Source: Citrobacter sp. On2M (GTDB lineage: Bacteria; Pseudomonadota; Gammaproteobacteria; Enterobacterales; Enterobacteriaceae). Taken from it: DNA of 64,000 bases. Every line of letters begins with the position of its first letter. The first letter of the stretch is position 1. Made by a program: the position numbers and the translations under genes. The notes beneath the pieces are model-generated. The model was given only the letters and a program-made list of their open reading frames with translations. It was not told the origin of the DNA and made no database searches. The stretch is from NCBI RefSeq assembly GCF_018035235.1, contig NZ_WPCV01000005.1, forward strand, positions 434,001-498,000, in the 5' to 3' direction. Below, piece after piece: positions 54,041-64,000 of the stretch.

Positions 54041-55743
54041 TACAGAACCTTAACTGAGACCACTTCGTTCCCGTCAACGTCCACCACATGCACCGCACAT
54101 GACATACAAGGGTCGAAGGAGTGAATGGTACGAACCACTTCCAGCGGTTTGTTTGGATCGGCAATCGGCGTTCCTACCAGCGAGCGCTCATACGGTCCCA
54201 CTTCATCATTAAAGTTACGTGGGCCAGAGTTCCAGGTTGACGGTACAACCGCCTGGTAGTTGCTGATAATGCCATCTTTAATCACCATCCAGTGAGACAG
54301 CATACCGCGCGGCGCTTCGAGGAAACCAACACCTTTGAATTCGCCCGTTGCCGGAATATCCGGTTTCACGAAGGTGGTGTGGTCGCCTTTACCGATGTTC
54401 ACGATCAGCGCGTTGTACTGATCCTGCAGAACGTTCTGCAGTTCACAGCAGTGAACGGTACGACCAATAATACGGCCCAGCGTAGAGTGCAACTGCGACA
54501 CTTCGATAGTTTTACCGGTCAGCTTGGTGTAAATCGCGATGATTTCATTCAGCTTGGCATGAGTAGACTCGCGTTTGGCCGCCAGTTTACACAACATGTT
54601 GGCCAGCGGCCCCACTTCAACCGTTTTACCGTAGAAGGTCGGCGCTTTAACCCAGGAGTACTTACCGTCATCTGACCAACCGGTGTAATCAGGAACCGTT
54701 GTACCTTCCCACGGAGCCTGCGGCGCTTCGTCTTTGTACCACGCGTGTTTCGCACTCTCCTGAATCCCTTTGATCAGGTACTCATCGGAGTGAGAGGTGA
54801 TCGGACGATAGGTCGACAGATCTTCATTGGTGATGTAACCCCCCGGGAACAGGAAGCTGCCGTTTTTACCGTCAGTCGGGAATTCCGGTGCGCTCAGATA
54901 GTTAACCGCACCCTGACCACGTTCCAGCCACTCAGGATAGAACGCCGCAATAACCGCAGTATCTACCTTGTAAACCTGCTCAACGAAGTCGCTCAGCTTA
55001 TCAATGAAAGACTTGATGTACATCAGGCGTTCAAGGTTCAGCACGCCAAGACCGTCGAGGTTAATTGGGTTAGCAACCCCCCCTACTGCCAGGTTCTGGA
55101 TGTGCGGCGTTTTACCGCCCAACAGCGCCACAACGCGGTTGGCATCACGCTGGCATTCCAGTGCCTGCAGGTAGTGAGCGACCGCAATCAGGTTCACTTC
55201 CGGCGGCAGTTGCATTGCCGGGTGACCCCAGCAACCGTTGGCAAAAATACCTAACTGACCGCTGGCAACAAGGTCTTTAATCTTGTTCTGAACCTTAGTG
55301 AACTCTTCTGCGCTGTTCAGGTGCCAGGAGGACACACCGTTCAGCATGGCAGACGCTTTCGCTGGATCGGCCTTCAGCGCAGAGGTGATATCCACCCAGT
55401 CCAGCGCTGAGAGCTGATAGAAGTGAACAATATGGTCATGCGTGGTGTGCGCGGCCAGAATGATGTTACGGATATACTGTGCGTTTACCGGAACATCAAT
55501 ATTCAGCGCGCTTTCTGCAGCACGAACGGAAGAGATAGCGTGAGTGGTCGTACAAACGCCACAGATACGCTGCACAATCATCCAGGCATCGCGCGGATCG
55601 CGGTTTTTCACAATCTCTTCCATGCCGCGCCACATGGTACCGGAAGCCCATGCTTTAGATACCACGCCATTTTCGATTTCGCAGTCGATGCGTAAATGAC
55701 CCTCAATACGGGTTACCGGATCAATAGTAATTCTCTGGCTCAT
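54040..55743 (-). CDS. hybC: Hydrogenase-2 large subunit HybC
   Basis: This 567-residue catalytic [NiFe] subunit has its nickel ligands in RICGVCTTTH (Cys61, Cys64) and DPCMSCAVH (Cys546, Cys549). The 15 residues after His552 form the tail cleaved by HybD. Hydrogenase-2 oxidises H2 at the periplasmic face and passes electrons to menaquinone; it also works in reverse. The length equals E. coli HybC. Confidence 0.97.
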   Translation of the reverse strand: MSQRITIDPVTRIEGHLRIDCEIENGVVSKAWASGTMWRGMEEIVKNRDPRDAWMIVQRICGVCTTTHAISSVRAAESALNIDVPVNAQYIRNIILAAHTTHDHIVHFYQLSALDWVDITSALKADPAKASAMLNGVSSWHLNSAEEFTKVQNKIKDLVASGQLGIFANGCWGHPAMQLPPEVNLIAVAHYLQALECQRDANRVVALLGGKTPHIQNLAVGGVANPINLDGLGVLNLERLMYIKSFIDKLSDFVEQVYKVDTAVIAAFYPEWLERGQGAVNYLSAPEFPTDGKNGSFLFPGGYITNEDLSTYRPITSHSDEYLIKGIQESAKHAWYKDEAPQAPWEGTTVPDYTGWSDDGKYSWVKAPTFYGKTVEVGPLANMLCKLAAKRESTHAKLNEIIAIYTKLTGKTIEVSQLHSTLGRIIGRTVHCCELQNVLQDQYNALIVNIGKGDHTTFVKPDIPATGEFKGVGFLEAPRGMLSHWMVIKDGIISNYQAVVPSTWNSGPRNFNDEVGPYERSLVGTPIADPNKPLEVVRTIHSFDPCMSCAVHVVDVDGNEVVSVKVL

Positions 55744-56918
55744 GCTTTGCTCGCCTCATGACGATTTTGATCGTTTTGTTTTAAAGGAGGAAGTATCGGC
55801 AGTAGACGAATGAGTACGATGTATGCACAAATCTCAATAGCCACAAAACCAATAGAAATCAACAGTTCTTCCCAGGTCGGGAAGTAGTGGTAGCCACCAC
55901 CAGGATTGAACGCCACCAGCGAATAGGACAGACGCCATGTCGCACAACCCAGCAATGCGCTCAGCGCAGACAGATACAGCATGCGCGAGTCGTTACGCAG
56001 CTTAGTGACGCGCAGCACCACCAGCGGGAAGACCATCAGCACGACCTCAAGCCAGAACATGGCTGAGTAGAAATCGCCTGCAAACGCATACGACAGCTTG
56101 TCGCGATAGATCAGTTCGCCAAAGCGCAGAACCACGAAAATCGCCAACAGCACGCTGATGGTGTTCGTCAGCTTGATGAACAAACTTTTCTCGTCAGGGC
56201 CGTTACCTTTCAGACCAGCTTGTACCAACGAGCCTTCAAAGATGACGATCGAGAAGCCCATAATAAAGGCGGTTAATACCGAGAAAAGCGGCAACATTTC
56301 ATAAGCTTGCCAAAGCGGATGTACTTTATAACCCGCAGAAATCATCAATGAACCCATTGAAGACTGGTGCATGGTTGGCAGCAGCGCGCCGAGGGCAATA
56401 ATAAAGAACATCACTTTATTCAAACGCTTGAGAGAAACTTTCCACCCCAGACGTTCAAACAGAGCCGGAGCAAATTCCAGCGCCATGATGCCGATATAGA
56501 TGGTCATACAGACCGCCGTTTCGAACAGTACCGAGTTCACGTTGAAGTGACCCGGAATGTAGAAATACGGCAGATTCCAGTAACGACCGACGTCAATGGT
56601 GATCGACAGACCGCCCAGCGAGTAGCCAAACAGGCTCGCCAGCAGCGCCGGACGTACCAGCGGATGGTATTGTCCTCTGTTGAAAACATACACCGCCCAC
56701 GCCAGCGCCCAACCGCCGCACGCAAAGCCAGTACCAATCAACAGGTCAAATGCAATCCATACCCCCCATGGGAAACCGCCGTTCAGATCGGAGACTGAAC
56801 CCAATCCGAAGACCAGACGTTTCACGATCAGGAGCATGCACAGGACGATAAGCGGCCCAAAAATAATGACCGGTTTGCTGATTATTTTTCCGCCCAGCGG
56901 TTTAGGATCATGACTCAT
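55740..56918 (-). CDS. hybB: Hydrogenase-2 integral membrane subunit HybB
   Basis: This 392-residue NrfD/PsrC-family quinone-binding protein has about ten transmembrane segments and contains no haem ligands of cytochrome b type. It couples HybOC/HybA to the menaquinone pool. ATG at 56918 gives the E. coli start [12 protein letters not shown]; a frame opening five codons earlier lies within hybA. It overlaps hybA by 11 bases and hybC by four. Confidence 0.96.
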   Translation of the reverse strand: MSHDPKPLGGKIISKPVIIFGPLIVLCMLLIVKRLVFGLGSVSDLNGGFPWGVWIAFDLLIGTGFACGGWALAWAVYVFNRGQYHPLVRPALLASLFGYSLGGLSITIDVGRYWNLPYFYIPGHFNVNSVLFETAVCMTIYIGIMALEFAPALFERLGWKVSLKRLNKVMFFIIALGALLPTMHQSSMGSLMISAGYKVHPLWQAYEMLPLFSVLTAFIMGFSIVIFEGSLVQAGLKGNGPDEKSLFIKLTNTISVLLAIFVVLRFGELIYRDKLSYAFAGDFYSAMFWLEVVLMVFPLVVLRVTKLRNDSRMLYLSALSALLGCATWRLSYSLVAFNPGGGYHYFPTWEELLISIGFVAIEICAYIVLIRLLPILPPLKQNDQNRHEASKA

Positions 56919-57894
56919 GATCGTCTCCTCCATCGTGATGGTCGTTTTTCGTGTTACGACGAACCAGCACGGTTAAGCCCGCCAGCGCAGCCAGGGGTAG
57001 TATCATGCCCTTGTACAGGGAATGTTGAACATGTTCGGAACGCGCACCGGTTGAAAGATCATCCAGTTTCGGCAGATCCAAATCCTCGTAAGGAACACCC
57101 GTCAGCACCATAACCTGCGTACCCCCCCCCTCATTCTCACCGTACAGATGGGGGTAATACTTCGGTACCGTATGCAGGTAGGTATCGCCTGCTTTCACCG
57201 TTTGACGCGGATAGTGGTATTCGCTGCCAGGCTTCAGCGCGAGACGTTTTTTCGCCTCAGCCATCAGCTCTTCACGGGTACCAAAAATCACCGCACCGGC
57301 AGGACACACTTCAACACAACCCGGTAAACCGCCTTTGTCCAGACGCTCAACGCCTTTCTGGTTACAGAGTTCACATTTGTGAAGCGCACCAAACGGGTTG
57401 TTGTAGTCGTACTTAGGCACGTTGTACGGGCAGGCAACCATGCAGTAACGACAGCCTGTACAGACATCTTTGTCATAGTGGACGATGCCGGTTTTCGGAT
57501 CTTTCTTCAGCGCGGAGACCGGGCAAACGGAGACGCAGTTCGGATCGACACAGTGCATGCACTGTTTCTTAATATATGCGTAGCCATTTTCTTCCTGGTC
57601 TTTGTTCACACCTGTTCCGCTACGCCACACCTGGATGATGTTATTGGTATACGGAGACAGTTTGTCGTTGTTCGACCAGGTCTGCTCGCCTTCCGGGTTA
57701 CGCGCCGGGAAGTTGATATCCTGACACTTGGTGACACAGGCCTGGCAGCCTACGCACAGCGTCGAGTCATAGAGCATCCCCAAAGAACCAGGGATCGGCG
57801 GACGGTTTTCTGCAGCCGCATGGCTGATGGACGGCGCGGCGCCCAACAGCAATGCCCCGCTGGAGGCTGCTTTAATAAAGTTACGTCTGTTCAC
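56908..57894 (-). CDS. hybA: Hydrogenase-2 iron-sulfur subunit HybA
   Basis: This 328-residue ferredoxin-like subunit has an N-terminal Tat signal ([20 protein letters not shown]). Sixteen cysteines are arranged for four [4Fe-4S] clusters ([45 protein letters not shown] with CVEVCP). A C-terminal membrane anchor ([13 protein letters not shown]) ends in a His-rich tail. It carries electrons from HybO to HybB. It starts two bases after hybO. Confidence 0.96.
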   Translation of the reverse strand: MNRRNFIKAASSGALLLGAAPSISHAAAENRPPIPGSLGMLYDSTLCVGCQACVTKCQDINFPARNPEGEQTWSNNDKLSPYTNNIIQVWRSGTGVNKDQEENGYAYIKKQCMHCVDPNCVSVCPVSALKKDPKTGIVHYDKDVCTGCRYCMVACPYNVPKYDYNNPFGALHKCELCNQKGVERLDKGGLPGCVEVCPAGAVIFGTREELMAEAKKRLALKPGSEYHYPRQTVKAGDTYLHTVPKYYPHLYGENEGGGTQVMVLTGVPYEDLDLPKLDDLSTGARSEHVQHSLYKGMILPLAALAGLTVLVRRNTKNDHHDGGDDHES

Positions 57895-57896
57895 GG

Positions 57897-59015
57897 TTAT
57901 TCTCCCCGTGAGTCAGCGTTATCTTTCTTCTGCTGACGCCCCAGTTCACGAACCGCCATCACGCTGACACCGGCAACCAGTCCTACTACGCCGCCAAGCA
58001 GCCCAATCGCTCCGGCAGAAACATTGCCGCCTTCTTTCATATTGACGTCAGGTTTCTCGGAACGTGGCGTTTGGTTTTCTACATGAGCAAGCTGGTGAAT
58101 ACCTTTATGGAAACCGACGCCTTCTTCGTTACAGCCGTAGCAAGGGTGACCGATAGCCACCGGCCACACGCCACCAACATCGCAGAATTGCAGCGTTGAA
58201 CAGTTACCGTAGGTTTCTGGTCCTTTACAGCCCAGATGGTAGAGGCACCAACCTTCACGGTGGCCTTCATCGCCAAACTCTTTCGCAAAACGGCCAGCAT
58301 CGAAGTGCGGGCGACGTTCGCAGTGTTCGTGAATCAAACGGCCATAGGCGAATGTCGGACGGTTTTTGGTATCCAGCTTCGGCGGCTTACCGTAAGTGAT
58401 GATATGCGCGACCGTTGCAAGGAAGTTATGTGGGTTCGGCGGACAGCCGGGGATGTTGATAATGGTTTTGCCTGGCAGAACTTCCTGCAAGCCGACTGCA
58501 CCCGTTGGGTTAACGCCAGCGGCAGCAACACCACCCCACGCGGCGCAAGAACCGATGGCAATGATAGCGGCAGCGCCTTCAGCGGCCCGGCGGATGTGAT
58601 CCACGATCGGCTCACCGGCAACCATGCAATAAATACCATTATCTTTTAGTGGGATAGAACCATCTACAACCAAAACATATTGCCCTTTGTACTTCTCCAG
58701 AGCGTTATGTTTATTCTCTTCAACCTGGTGGCCGAAGGCGGCAGAGAGTACCTCATGGTATTCGAGAGAGATGGTCTCCAGAACGAGGTTTTCCACTGTA
58801 GGGTGTGTCGCGCGAAGCAGCGATTCAGTACAACCCGTACACTCCTGAGCACCAATCCAGATAACTGGTGGGCGCTGAGGACGAGAAACTGATTCGGCCA
58901 TTTCTGCGGCGGCTTTGCTACTGAGCCCCATGGTAGCGGCCAGTGCTGCACAAAGCTTCATGAAATCACGGCGATTGATGCCGTTCGAATTGATGAGAGA
59001 GTTATCTCCAGTCAT
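57897..59015 (-). CDS. hybO: Hydrogenase-2 small subunit HybO
   Basis: This 372-residue subunit has a Tat signal with the twin arginine at residues 14-19 (NRRDFMK), the proximal cluster ([11 protein letters not shown]), a medial and distal cluster region ([34 protein letters not shown]) and a C-terminal transmembrane anchor (about 330-350). It is the first gene of hybOABCDEFG. The region upstream (59016-59205) must hold the anaerobically controlled promoter; I do not see a single unambiguous FNR or ArcA box. Confidence 0.96.
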   Translation of the reverse strand: MTGDNSLINSNGINRRDFMKLCAALAATMGLSSKAAAEMAESVSRPQRPPVIWIGAQECTGCTESLLRATHPTVENLVLETISLEYHEVLSAAFGHQVEENKHNALEKYKGQYVLVVDGSIPLKDNGIYCMVAGEPIVDHIRRAAEGAAAIIAIGSCAAWGGVAAAGVNPTGAVGLQEVLPGKTIINIPGCPPNPHNFLATVAHIITYGKPPKLDTKNRPTFAYGRLIHEHCERRPHFDAGRFAKEFGDEGHREGWCLYHLGCKGPETYGNCSTLQFCDVGGVWPVAIGHPCYGCNEEGVGFHKGIHQLAHVENQTPRSEKPDVNMKEGGNVSAGAIGLLGGVVGLVAGVSVMAVRELGRQQKKDNADSRGE

Positions 59016-59205
59016 TTTATAGTTATTCCGTTGCGAAGACCTGGCTTTTTATTTTGCACCATTCGCATGTTGCATATTGCGATCGGCGCGCCATTTACCA
59101 CACTTTTTATATGGTTATGTGCGATATATTACTTCGACGGAGCAACAAAACGAAGGTGTTGGTCAATAGTGTAATTAATTAAAGCAACGGAATACCCCTT
59201 TCGGA

Positions 59206-59493
59206 TCAAGCTTCGAGCCGATAGCCAGCCATGAAAAACCGAATTGTCGTACTGGACTGGTTCTCTTTAAAGAAATCCATCACCATCTCTTTATCCAGGC
59301 CATAGCGGCGCGTGAGGATGCCCGCCTCCCACGCGCTAAGCTGCCGATCGCCCGTTTTTTCAAACATACGATGTGAAAATCCCAGTATAAAACCGCGTTT
59401 ATAATCAGCACAAAAATTGGCCACCATACGGGCGCTATCCGCGCTTGACGCGTTTAATCCGGCCATCAGACCTTTTCCAAAATGATTGTCCAT
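59206..59493 (-). CDS. yghW: YghW family protein
   Basis: This 95-residue protein of unknown function has the same length as E. coli YghW ([40 protein letters not shown]). It is cytoplasmic by sequence. The frame is open 17 codons upstream, but the family start at 59493 is preferred. It lies upstream of hybO on the same strand, separated by 190 bases. Confidence 0.9.
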   Translation of the reverse strand: MDNHFGKGLMAGLNASSADSARMVANFCADYKRGFILGFSHRMFEKTGDRQLSAWEAGILTRRYGLDKEMVMDFFKENQSSTTIRFFMAGYRLEA

Positions 59494-59578
59494 GCGTAAC
59501 CCCCAATCGCTATATAATAAATTATATAGCGATTTTTTAAGCAAAGGCCAGAGGTTTCACGTACTTTTTTGCGCCTGC

Positions 59579-61219
59579 TTAAAAGGACACCCACTCGTCC
59601 GTTTTGGCGGCCGCAGACGTTTTGCTGTCTGCTGAAGGGGAAGTGGTATTCGCAGCAGCGTATTGCACATCATTCGCAGACAGGCGGAACTGTTGCACCG
59701 AGCGTTGCAGCTCTTCCGTTTGTCGTTCCAGCGCCACAGCCGCGGCAGAGACTTGCTCAACCAATGCAGCGTTCTGTTGCGTGACGCTATCCATCTGGGT
59801 GATCGCCACACTCACCTGCGAGATGCCCTTGTTCTGTTCTTCCGAGGCAGAGGCAATTTGTTTCATGATAACGGTCACTTCGGTGGCACCGCGGAGAATT
59901 GCCTCCATGGTTAATCCCGTCTCTTTAACCAGACGAGCGCCCTGATCGACACGACGCGACGATTCGCCAATCAGCGTCTCAATTTCTTTCGCCGCTCCGG
60001 CGCTCCGGCTGGCAAGGTTACGTACTTCACCAGCAACGACGGCAAAACCACGTCCCTGCTCGCCCGCTCTGGCAGCTTCAACTGCGGCGTTAAGCGCCAG
60101 AATGTTGGTCTGGAAAGCAATACTGTTAATAACAGACGTAATTTCGGCGATCTGTTTCGAGCTGGCGGCAATGCCATCCATCGTCTCAACCACTTCAGAA
60201 ACCAGCGTGCTGCCTTTACCTGCCGTCTCTGTCGCCGTATCGGCAAGCTGGCTGGCCTCACGCGCATTTTCGGCGTTAAGTTTTACCGTGGCGGTCAGTT
60301 GCTCCATGCTGGCAGCGGTCTCTTCCAGCGCCGCAGCCTGCTCTTCAGTACGTGAGGAGAGATCGTTATTACCGGTGGAAATTTCCGTAGCTCCTCGCCA
60401 GATGTTGTCACTACCTGAACGAATGGTACTGACGGCTTCGCGCAGGCTGTCCTGCATCGCGCATAGTAACGGCACCAGTTGGCCCACGCAGTTACGCCCA
60501 AAATCTTCAATAGGATGGCTGAGATCGCCCTGCGCAATCTGTTGGAACTGCTGACGGATGCGTCCCAGAGGTTTCACCATCATGGCGACGAGGTAACGGT
60601 CGGTAAAGAACAGTAGGGCAATACCGAGGATCACGGCAGTAATAATTAACGTCCGGATGATAGACGTTTTGCCATCGACCATAACACGGGTGGTATCAAG
60701 CCGCTCTCCTGCCGTGGCGTTAAAACGTTCGGCACTGGCGCCAAATTCACGGCTCAGCGCTGGCGTTATGGTGCTGGCATGTTCCGCAAAGGCCGTGAGC
60801 GTGCCCTGCTTTGCCAGCTGCATTTGCGGGATCACGCCATTGTCCAGCAGCGTCTGCCACTTCGTCAGTACCGCCGCGGCAACTTCCGGATCCATGGGGC
60901 CTGGAGACAATGTTTTCATCTCCTGGAGTTTTTTGCTCATGTTCTCAAGGGACTGCTGCGCCGGCGCAAAATCAGGCGTTCCGCCACTCATTTTGACGTC
61001 CATGGCGCGACTTAACCGCGTAACGAAGCGAAAGTACTGATCGTTCCCCTGACTGAGCACCGTCATCTGATGGACGAGATGACGGTCAATATCATTGCCT
61101 TCAGATATTTTTGATAAAGAATGAAGACTGAATAAACCCACGCCCGACCAGAGCAGGCAAAAAAGTCCCAGTATTGCCAACATGACAATACGAATAGTGA
61201 AGTTTTTCAGCAAACGCAT
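59579..61219 (-). CDS. Methyl-accepting chemotaxis protein (transmembrane)
   Basis: This 546-residue receptor has TM1 (about 8-31), a periplasmic four-helix-type ligand domain to about residue 190, TM2 (about 191-212) and a HAMP domain. The cytoplasmic hairpin has the highly conserved tip [20 protein letters not shown] followed by [17 protein letters not shown]. The C-terminus DEWVSF fits the xWxxF pentapeptide that recruits CheR/CheB in Tsr and Tar. The ligand is unknown; the periplasmic domain is not that of Tsr, Tar or Trg as I remember them. It stands alone. Confidence 0.9.
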   Translation of the reverse strand: MRLLKNFTIRIVMLAILGLFCLLWSGVGLFSLHSLSKISEGNDIDRHLVHQMTVLSQGNDQYFRFVTRLSRAMDVKMSGGTPDFAPAQQSLENMSKKLQEMKTLSPGPMDPEVAAAVLTKWQTLLDNGVIPQMQLAKQGTLTAFAEHASTITPALSREFGASAERFNATAGERLDTTRVMVDGKTSIIRTLIITAVILGIALLFFTDRYLVAMMVKPLGRIRQQFQQIAQGDLSHPIEDFGRNCVGQLVPLLCAMQDSLREAVSTIRSGSDNIWRGATEISTGNNDLSSRTEEQAAALEETAASMEQLTATVKLNAENAREASQLADTATETAGKGSTLVSEVVETMDGIAASSKQIAEITSVINSIAFQTNILALNAAVEAARAGEQGRGFAVVAGEVRNLASRSAGAAKEIETLIGESSRRVDQGARLVKETGLTMEAILRGATEVTVIMKQIASASEEQNKGISQVSVAITQMDSVTQQNAALVEQVSAAAVALERQTEELQRSVQQFRLSANDVQYAAANTTSPSADSKTSAAAKTDEWVSF

Positions 61220-61416
61220 AATAATTTCCTTGCCATTGATGAGGAATTCGCCATCAGGCGATACTTATCCTTGTTATCGGCAGGCAACAGAGAAGATATA
61301 ATGCGTTCTTTATTTTTTTACTTTCTTAAGTACATTCAATATCTATTTACACTATATCAACATGAATGCTAATGAAATTAGCTAGCATTACTATTCAGAT
61401 GATTAGCCTAAATCAT

Positions 61417-61678
61417 TTAATAATCCTTTGTTTTATATCGTAAATATTCATTAAACCATGTAAGAGTGCGTTTCCAGGATAAATCAGCAGCAGTCTTATC
61501 ATAACGTGGTGTCGAATCATTATGAAAACCATGATTAACGCCGGGATAGATATATGCCTCATAGACTCTCTTATTGGCCTTGAGTGCCTCCTCATAAGCA
61601 GGTCCCCTCATTAATTTGGATACCGTCATAGTAATCGAGTAACTCTTGTGGAAGGTCTTTCGCAGTTAAACGCGGCAT
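61417..61678 (-). pseudogene. yghX: yghX (dienelactone-hydrolase-family) remnant
   Basis: ATG at 61678 begins [20 protein letters not shown], as E. coli YghX does, then jumps directly to INEG, which in the full protein lies near residue 210. A frameshift just after gives a stop in the first frame, while the second frame continues [40 protein letters not shown]. So about 190 codons are deleted and the reading frame is broken. The catalytic-histidine segment survives, but the nucleophile does not. The E. coli K-12 gene is also described as defective. Confidence 0.85.
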
Positions 61679-61833
61679 GGCAGCGCTCCTGATTGATGTT
61701 TTTATACGCAAAACACAGTGGTCTGTTTTTACCCAGTTTTTCATCCCAGTGTGACCTGGTGAACGGGATCTTCAGCGGGAACCCGCTAGAATAGAAACGT
61801 TGTTTCGAAATTCACCTGCACTAAGGAGATCTC

Positions 61834-62874
61834 ATGGCCTGGTTTGCCAATCCTGAACGTTACGAGCAGATGCTCTATCGTTACTGTGGGCGCAGCGGTT
61901 TGCGTTTACCCGCGCTATCGCTGGGTTTATGGCACAGTTTTGGGCACGTTCAGGCGCTGGATTCACAGCGCGCCCTGCTGCGTAAAGCATTTGATTTAGG
62001 CATCACGCATTTTGATTTAGCCAATAACTATGGACCGCCTCCGGGCAGCGCAGAAGAGAATTTTGGCCGATTACTGCGCGAGGATTTTGCACAATATCGT
62101 GATGAGCTGATCATCTCCAGCAAAGCAGGCTATGACATGTGGCCAGGTCCATACGGTTCTGGCGGTTCGCGCAAATACCTGCTCGCCAGCCTCGACCAGA
62201 GCCTGAAACGCATGGGCCTCGACTATGTCGATATCTTCTACTCACACCGCGTTGACGAAAATACGCCAATGGAAGAGACCGCCTCAGCCCTGGCCCATGC
62301 GGTGCAAAGCGGTAAAGCGCTGTATGTCGGTATCTCATCCTATTCCCCGGAGCGTACGCAGAAAATGGCCGAGCTGATGCGGGAGTGGAAAATTCCGTTG
62401 CTGATCCACCAGCCTTCTTACAACCTGCTTAACCGCTGGGTAGACAGTAGCGGTTTGCTGGATACACTGGAATCCAACGGCATGGGCTGTATCGCATTTA
62501 CGCCGTTGGCCCAGGGGCTGCTGACGGGGAAATACCTCAACGGCATTCCGGAAGGTTCACGCATGCAACGTGAAGGGAAAAAAGCCCGTGGGCTGACGGA
62601 AAACATGCTGACGGAAGAAAATCTTACCAGCCTGCGTTTGCTCAATGAGATGGCGCAACAGCGAGGGCAGTCGATGGCGCAAATGGCCTTAAGCTGGCTG
62701 CTGAAAGACAACCGGGTGACTTCGGTGTTAATTGGCGCCAGCCGGCCGGAGCAATTGGAGGAAAACGTTCAGGCGTTGGCGAACCTGACGTTCAGTGCCG
62801 AAGAACTGGCGCAGATCGATAAGCACGTCGCAGACGGTAAGCTGAACCTGTGGCAGGCCTCATCGGACAAATAG
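61834..62874 (+). CDS. gpr: L-glyceraldehyde 3-phosphate reductase (YghZ/Gpr)
   Basis: This 346-residue aldo-keto reductase (AKR14 family) shares its length with E. coli YghZ. Catalytic tetrad residues lie in FDLANNYGPPPG (Asp, Tyr), IISSKAGYDMWPG (Lys) and DIFYSHRVD (His). The C-terminal NADPH-binding loop is VLIGASRPEQLEENVQA. It detoxifies L-glyceraldehyde 3-phosphate and methylglyoxal. A Shine-Dalgarno AAGGAG lies 7 bases before ATG. Confidence 0.96.
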   Translation: MAWFANPERYEQMLYRYCGRSGLRLPALSLGLWHSFGHVQALDSQRALLRKAFDLGITHFDLANNYGPPPGSAEENFGRLLREDFAQYRDELIISSKAGYDMWPGPYGSGGSRKYLLASLDQSLKRMGLDYVDIFYSHRVDENTPMEETASALAHAVQSGKALYVGISSYSPERTQKMAELMREWKIPLLIHQPSYNLLNRWVDSSGLLDTLESNGMGCIAFTPLAQGLLTGKYLNGIPEGSRMQREGKKARGLTENMLTEENLTSLRLLNEMAQQRGQSMAQMALSWLLKDNRVTSVLIGASRPEQLEENVQALANLTFSAEELAQIDKHVADGKLNLWQASSDK

Positions 62875-62943
62875 CTGTTTATCACTCCGTGCCGGAAGGT
62901 GTCGTTAACCTCCCCGGCACGTAATGCAGACCCGACAGTCCCC

Positions 62944-63447
62944 TCACACTTCTTCCGCGTTGATCTCCGGGCGTTGATACTCCGGCCAGACCAGCGCGAC
63001 AAGTGCAGGATAAGCCTCAAGACTGAACTCCCTGAAGCACTGACGCAGGTTGAGCACGTCCAGGTCAGCATGCGGGACCTTCTCACCGCTCAAACAGCGT
63101 TTTTTAATATTGTCGTAATATTTATACACCGCAGAGTTGAGGTCGCTGCAACGCCGCTGTGCATCAAATAATCCAGGAATCTCATTCAACTCCACCATTG
63201 TCATCCGTTTGATCGTGGAGTGGATAAAATCGATATATTCGTGATTAACGCGCCAATACCAGACTGGGGTAATCGAATTCATCAATACCGAGAAATGGTC
63301 CTCGCCTTCTTCTTTACTCAGCATTTCCGGCTGGTTTTCAGAATGTCCATTTTCTGCATATCGGTTTTTATTTGCACTGCGCATAAAAAAAAGCACCCCG
63401 CAGGTCAGCAATAGCAGGGTTATAACAGAATAAAATATACTGTTCAT
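62944..63447 (-). CDS. Membrane-anchored protein of unknown function (167 aa)
   Basis: One N-terminal transmembrane helix (MNSIFYSVITLLLLTCGVLF) leads into a soluble domain, mostly helical, with cysteines at CSDLNS, RCLSGE and RQCFREF and many aromatic residues (TPVWYWRVNHEYIDFIHSTI). I do not recognise a family. It is preceded by the Shine-Dalgarno TGGAG, faces gpr convergently and is divergent from the next gene. No homologous position exists in the E. coli K-12 order that I recall. Confidence 0.65.
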   Translation of the reverse strand: MNSIFYSVITLLLLTCGVLFFMRSANKNRYAENGHSENQPEMLSKEEGEDHFSVLMNSITPVWYWRVNHEYIDFIHSTIKRMTMVELNEIPGLFDAQRRCSDLNSAVYKYYDNIKKRCLSGEKVPHADLDVLNLRQCFREFSLEAYPALVALVWPEYQRPEINAEEV

Positions 63448-63551
63448 ATACTGGCTCCATTTTTTTTGATTTTAAAATTACGCCATGCTATTGTCAACGC
63501 GGCCTGATTTATTTAAAACAACATATCATTGGCATCAAAGGATATTTCAAC

Positions 63552-63956
63552 ATGCTTCCCGAGCATCTTGTTCCCTCGCATTTTCACTTATCCAGTCCAT
63601 CTACCAATACTGAACCCGTAGATAATAGTGAAAATTTGAATCAGGGAAAGAGAACGTTAAGCGATTACGAACCCGATATTTTGATTAGCGCTACAGCTAC
63701 CGGTCAGGCACGCAATATGTTATTTGAAGAGTGTGATCGTCATTTAAAAGAGCGTTTGTTTCGTGCCGCGAAAATTGAGTCATTCACTCGCTTGCTCAAT
63801 TCACTACAAGCAGAAGGCGACATTAACGCTCAAGAATTAAGTAAAATTTTGTCCACAAAAACAGCTATCATAAATGAGCAAGGTAATAAAATTTGGCTTA
63901 ATTTAATCACACGTGAAACCAGCGATCCTATTTTTTATTCTCTGGAAAAGAAATAA
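63552..63956 (+). CDS. Protein of unknown function (134 aa)
   Basis: A hydrophilic protein with a disordered, serine/proline-rich N-terminus (LVPSHFHLSSPSTNTEPVD), then a helical part (LLISATAT-like DILISATATGQARNMLFEEC, RLFRAAKIESFTRLLNSLQA) and a strand-rich end. It has a good Shine-Dalgarno (AAAGGA, 8 to 9 bases). The next gene starts one base after its stop, so the two are coupled. I do not recognise the family. Confidence 0.6.
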   Translation: MLPEHLVPSHFHLSSPSTNTEPVDNSENLNQGKRTLSDYEPDILISATATGQARNMLFEECDRHLKERLFRAAKIESFTRLLNSLQAEGDINAQELSKILSTKTAIINEQGNKIWLNLITRETSDPIFYSLEKK

Positions 63957-63957
63957 A

Positions 63958-64000
63958 ATGAAAGATATTGAGGATAATAATGTTTATTTGGCTTTAGATG
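63958..64000 (+). CDS. Start of a downstream gene, cut by the window edge
   Basis: ATG one base after the preceding stop opens a frame MKDIEDNNVYLALD that runs off the window. The overlap-like spacing suggests an operon with the preceding gene. The fragment is too short to identify. Confidence 0.5.
   Translation, partial: MKDIEDNNVYLALD

Overview
The window comes from a member of the Enterobacteriaceae close to Escherichia and Salmonella. Citrobacter is the most likely genus by gene content and order, but this is an inference and I cannot name a species. Two stretches of conserved chromosome flank a variable region of about 37 kb that starts at a tRNA-Phe gene.

Left core (1-9830). The order is ansB (5' end only), yggN, yggL-trmB on the minus strand, mutY-yggX-mltC-nupG on the plus strand, then speC, yqgA and tRNA-Phe (pheV). 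This is the E. coli order. It covers base-excision repair (MutY), tRNA m7G methylation (TrmB), iron/oxidative protection (YggX), murein turnover (MltC), nucleoside uptake (NupG) and putrescine synthesis (SpeC).

Variable region (9830-46560). (a) A fluoride riboswitch (about 10259-10323) heads an operon for a family II (DHH) pyrophosphatase, a universal stress protein and a second enolase. Pyrophosphatase and enolase are classic fluoride-sensitive activities, so this reads as a target-replacement fluoride-resistance operon. Remnants of a phosphoglycerate mutase gene and a DUF4942 gene follow. (b) An Afa/Dr-like FGL chaperone-usher adhesin operon runs on the minus strand (regulator, chaperone, usher, AfaD-like subunit, major subunit). 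Six GATC sites lie within 138 bp upstream of it. (c) An AT-rich stretch carries a DUF1275 membrane protein, a LysR-type regulator, a cyclopropane-fatty-acid synthase paralogue, a decayed DUF4942 gene and a soluble zinc-binding (CZB) chemoreceptor. (d) A minus-strand type VI secretion cluster has TssB, TssC, TssK, TssL, an OmpA-like protein, Hcp, ClpV (TssH), VgrG, a lipase effector and tandem lipoprotein immunity genes. It ends in a chimeric gene joining the first third of a VgrG to the C-terminal part of a VasL/ImpA-like protein. TssA, E, F, G, J and M are not in the window, so the cluster looks cut down by deletion.

Right core (46910-64000). This has gss (glutathionylspermidine synthetase/amidase), a YdeP/FdhF-like molybdopterin oxidoreductase, yghU, the hydrogenase-2 operon hybOABCDEFG, yghW, a methyl-accepting chemotaxis gene, a broken yghX, gpr (yghZ) and three genes I do not recognise, the last cut by the window edge. 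Apart from the oxidoreductase and the chemoreceptor this follows the E. coli gss-yghU-hyb-yghW-yghX-yghZ order.

Start codons were moved inward from the longest reading frame wherever the family N-terminus and a Shine-Dalgarno sequence agreed. All homology statements come from reading the translations by eye; no database search was run.
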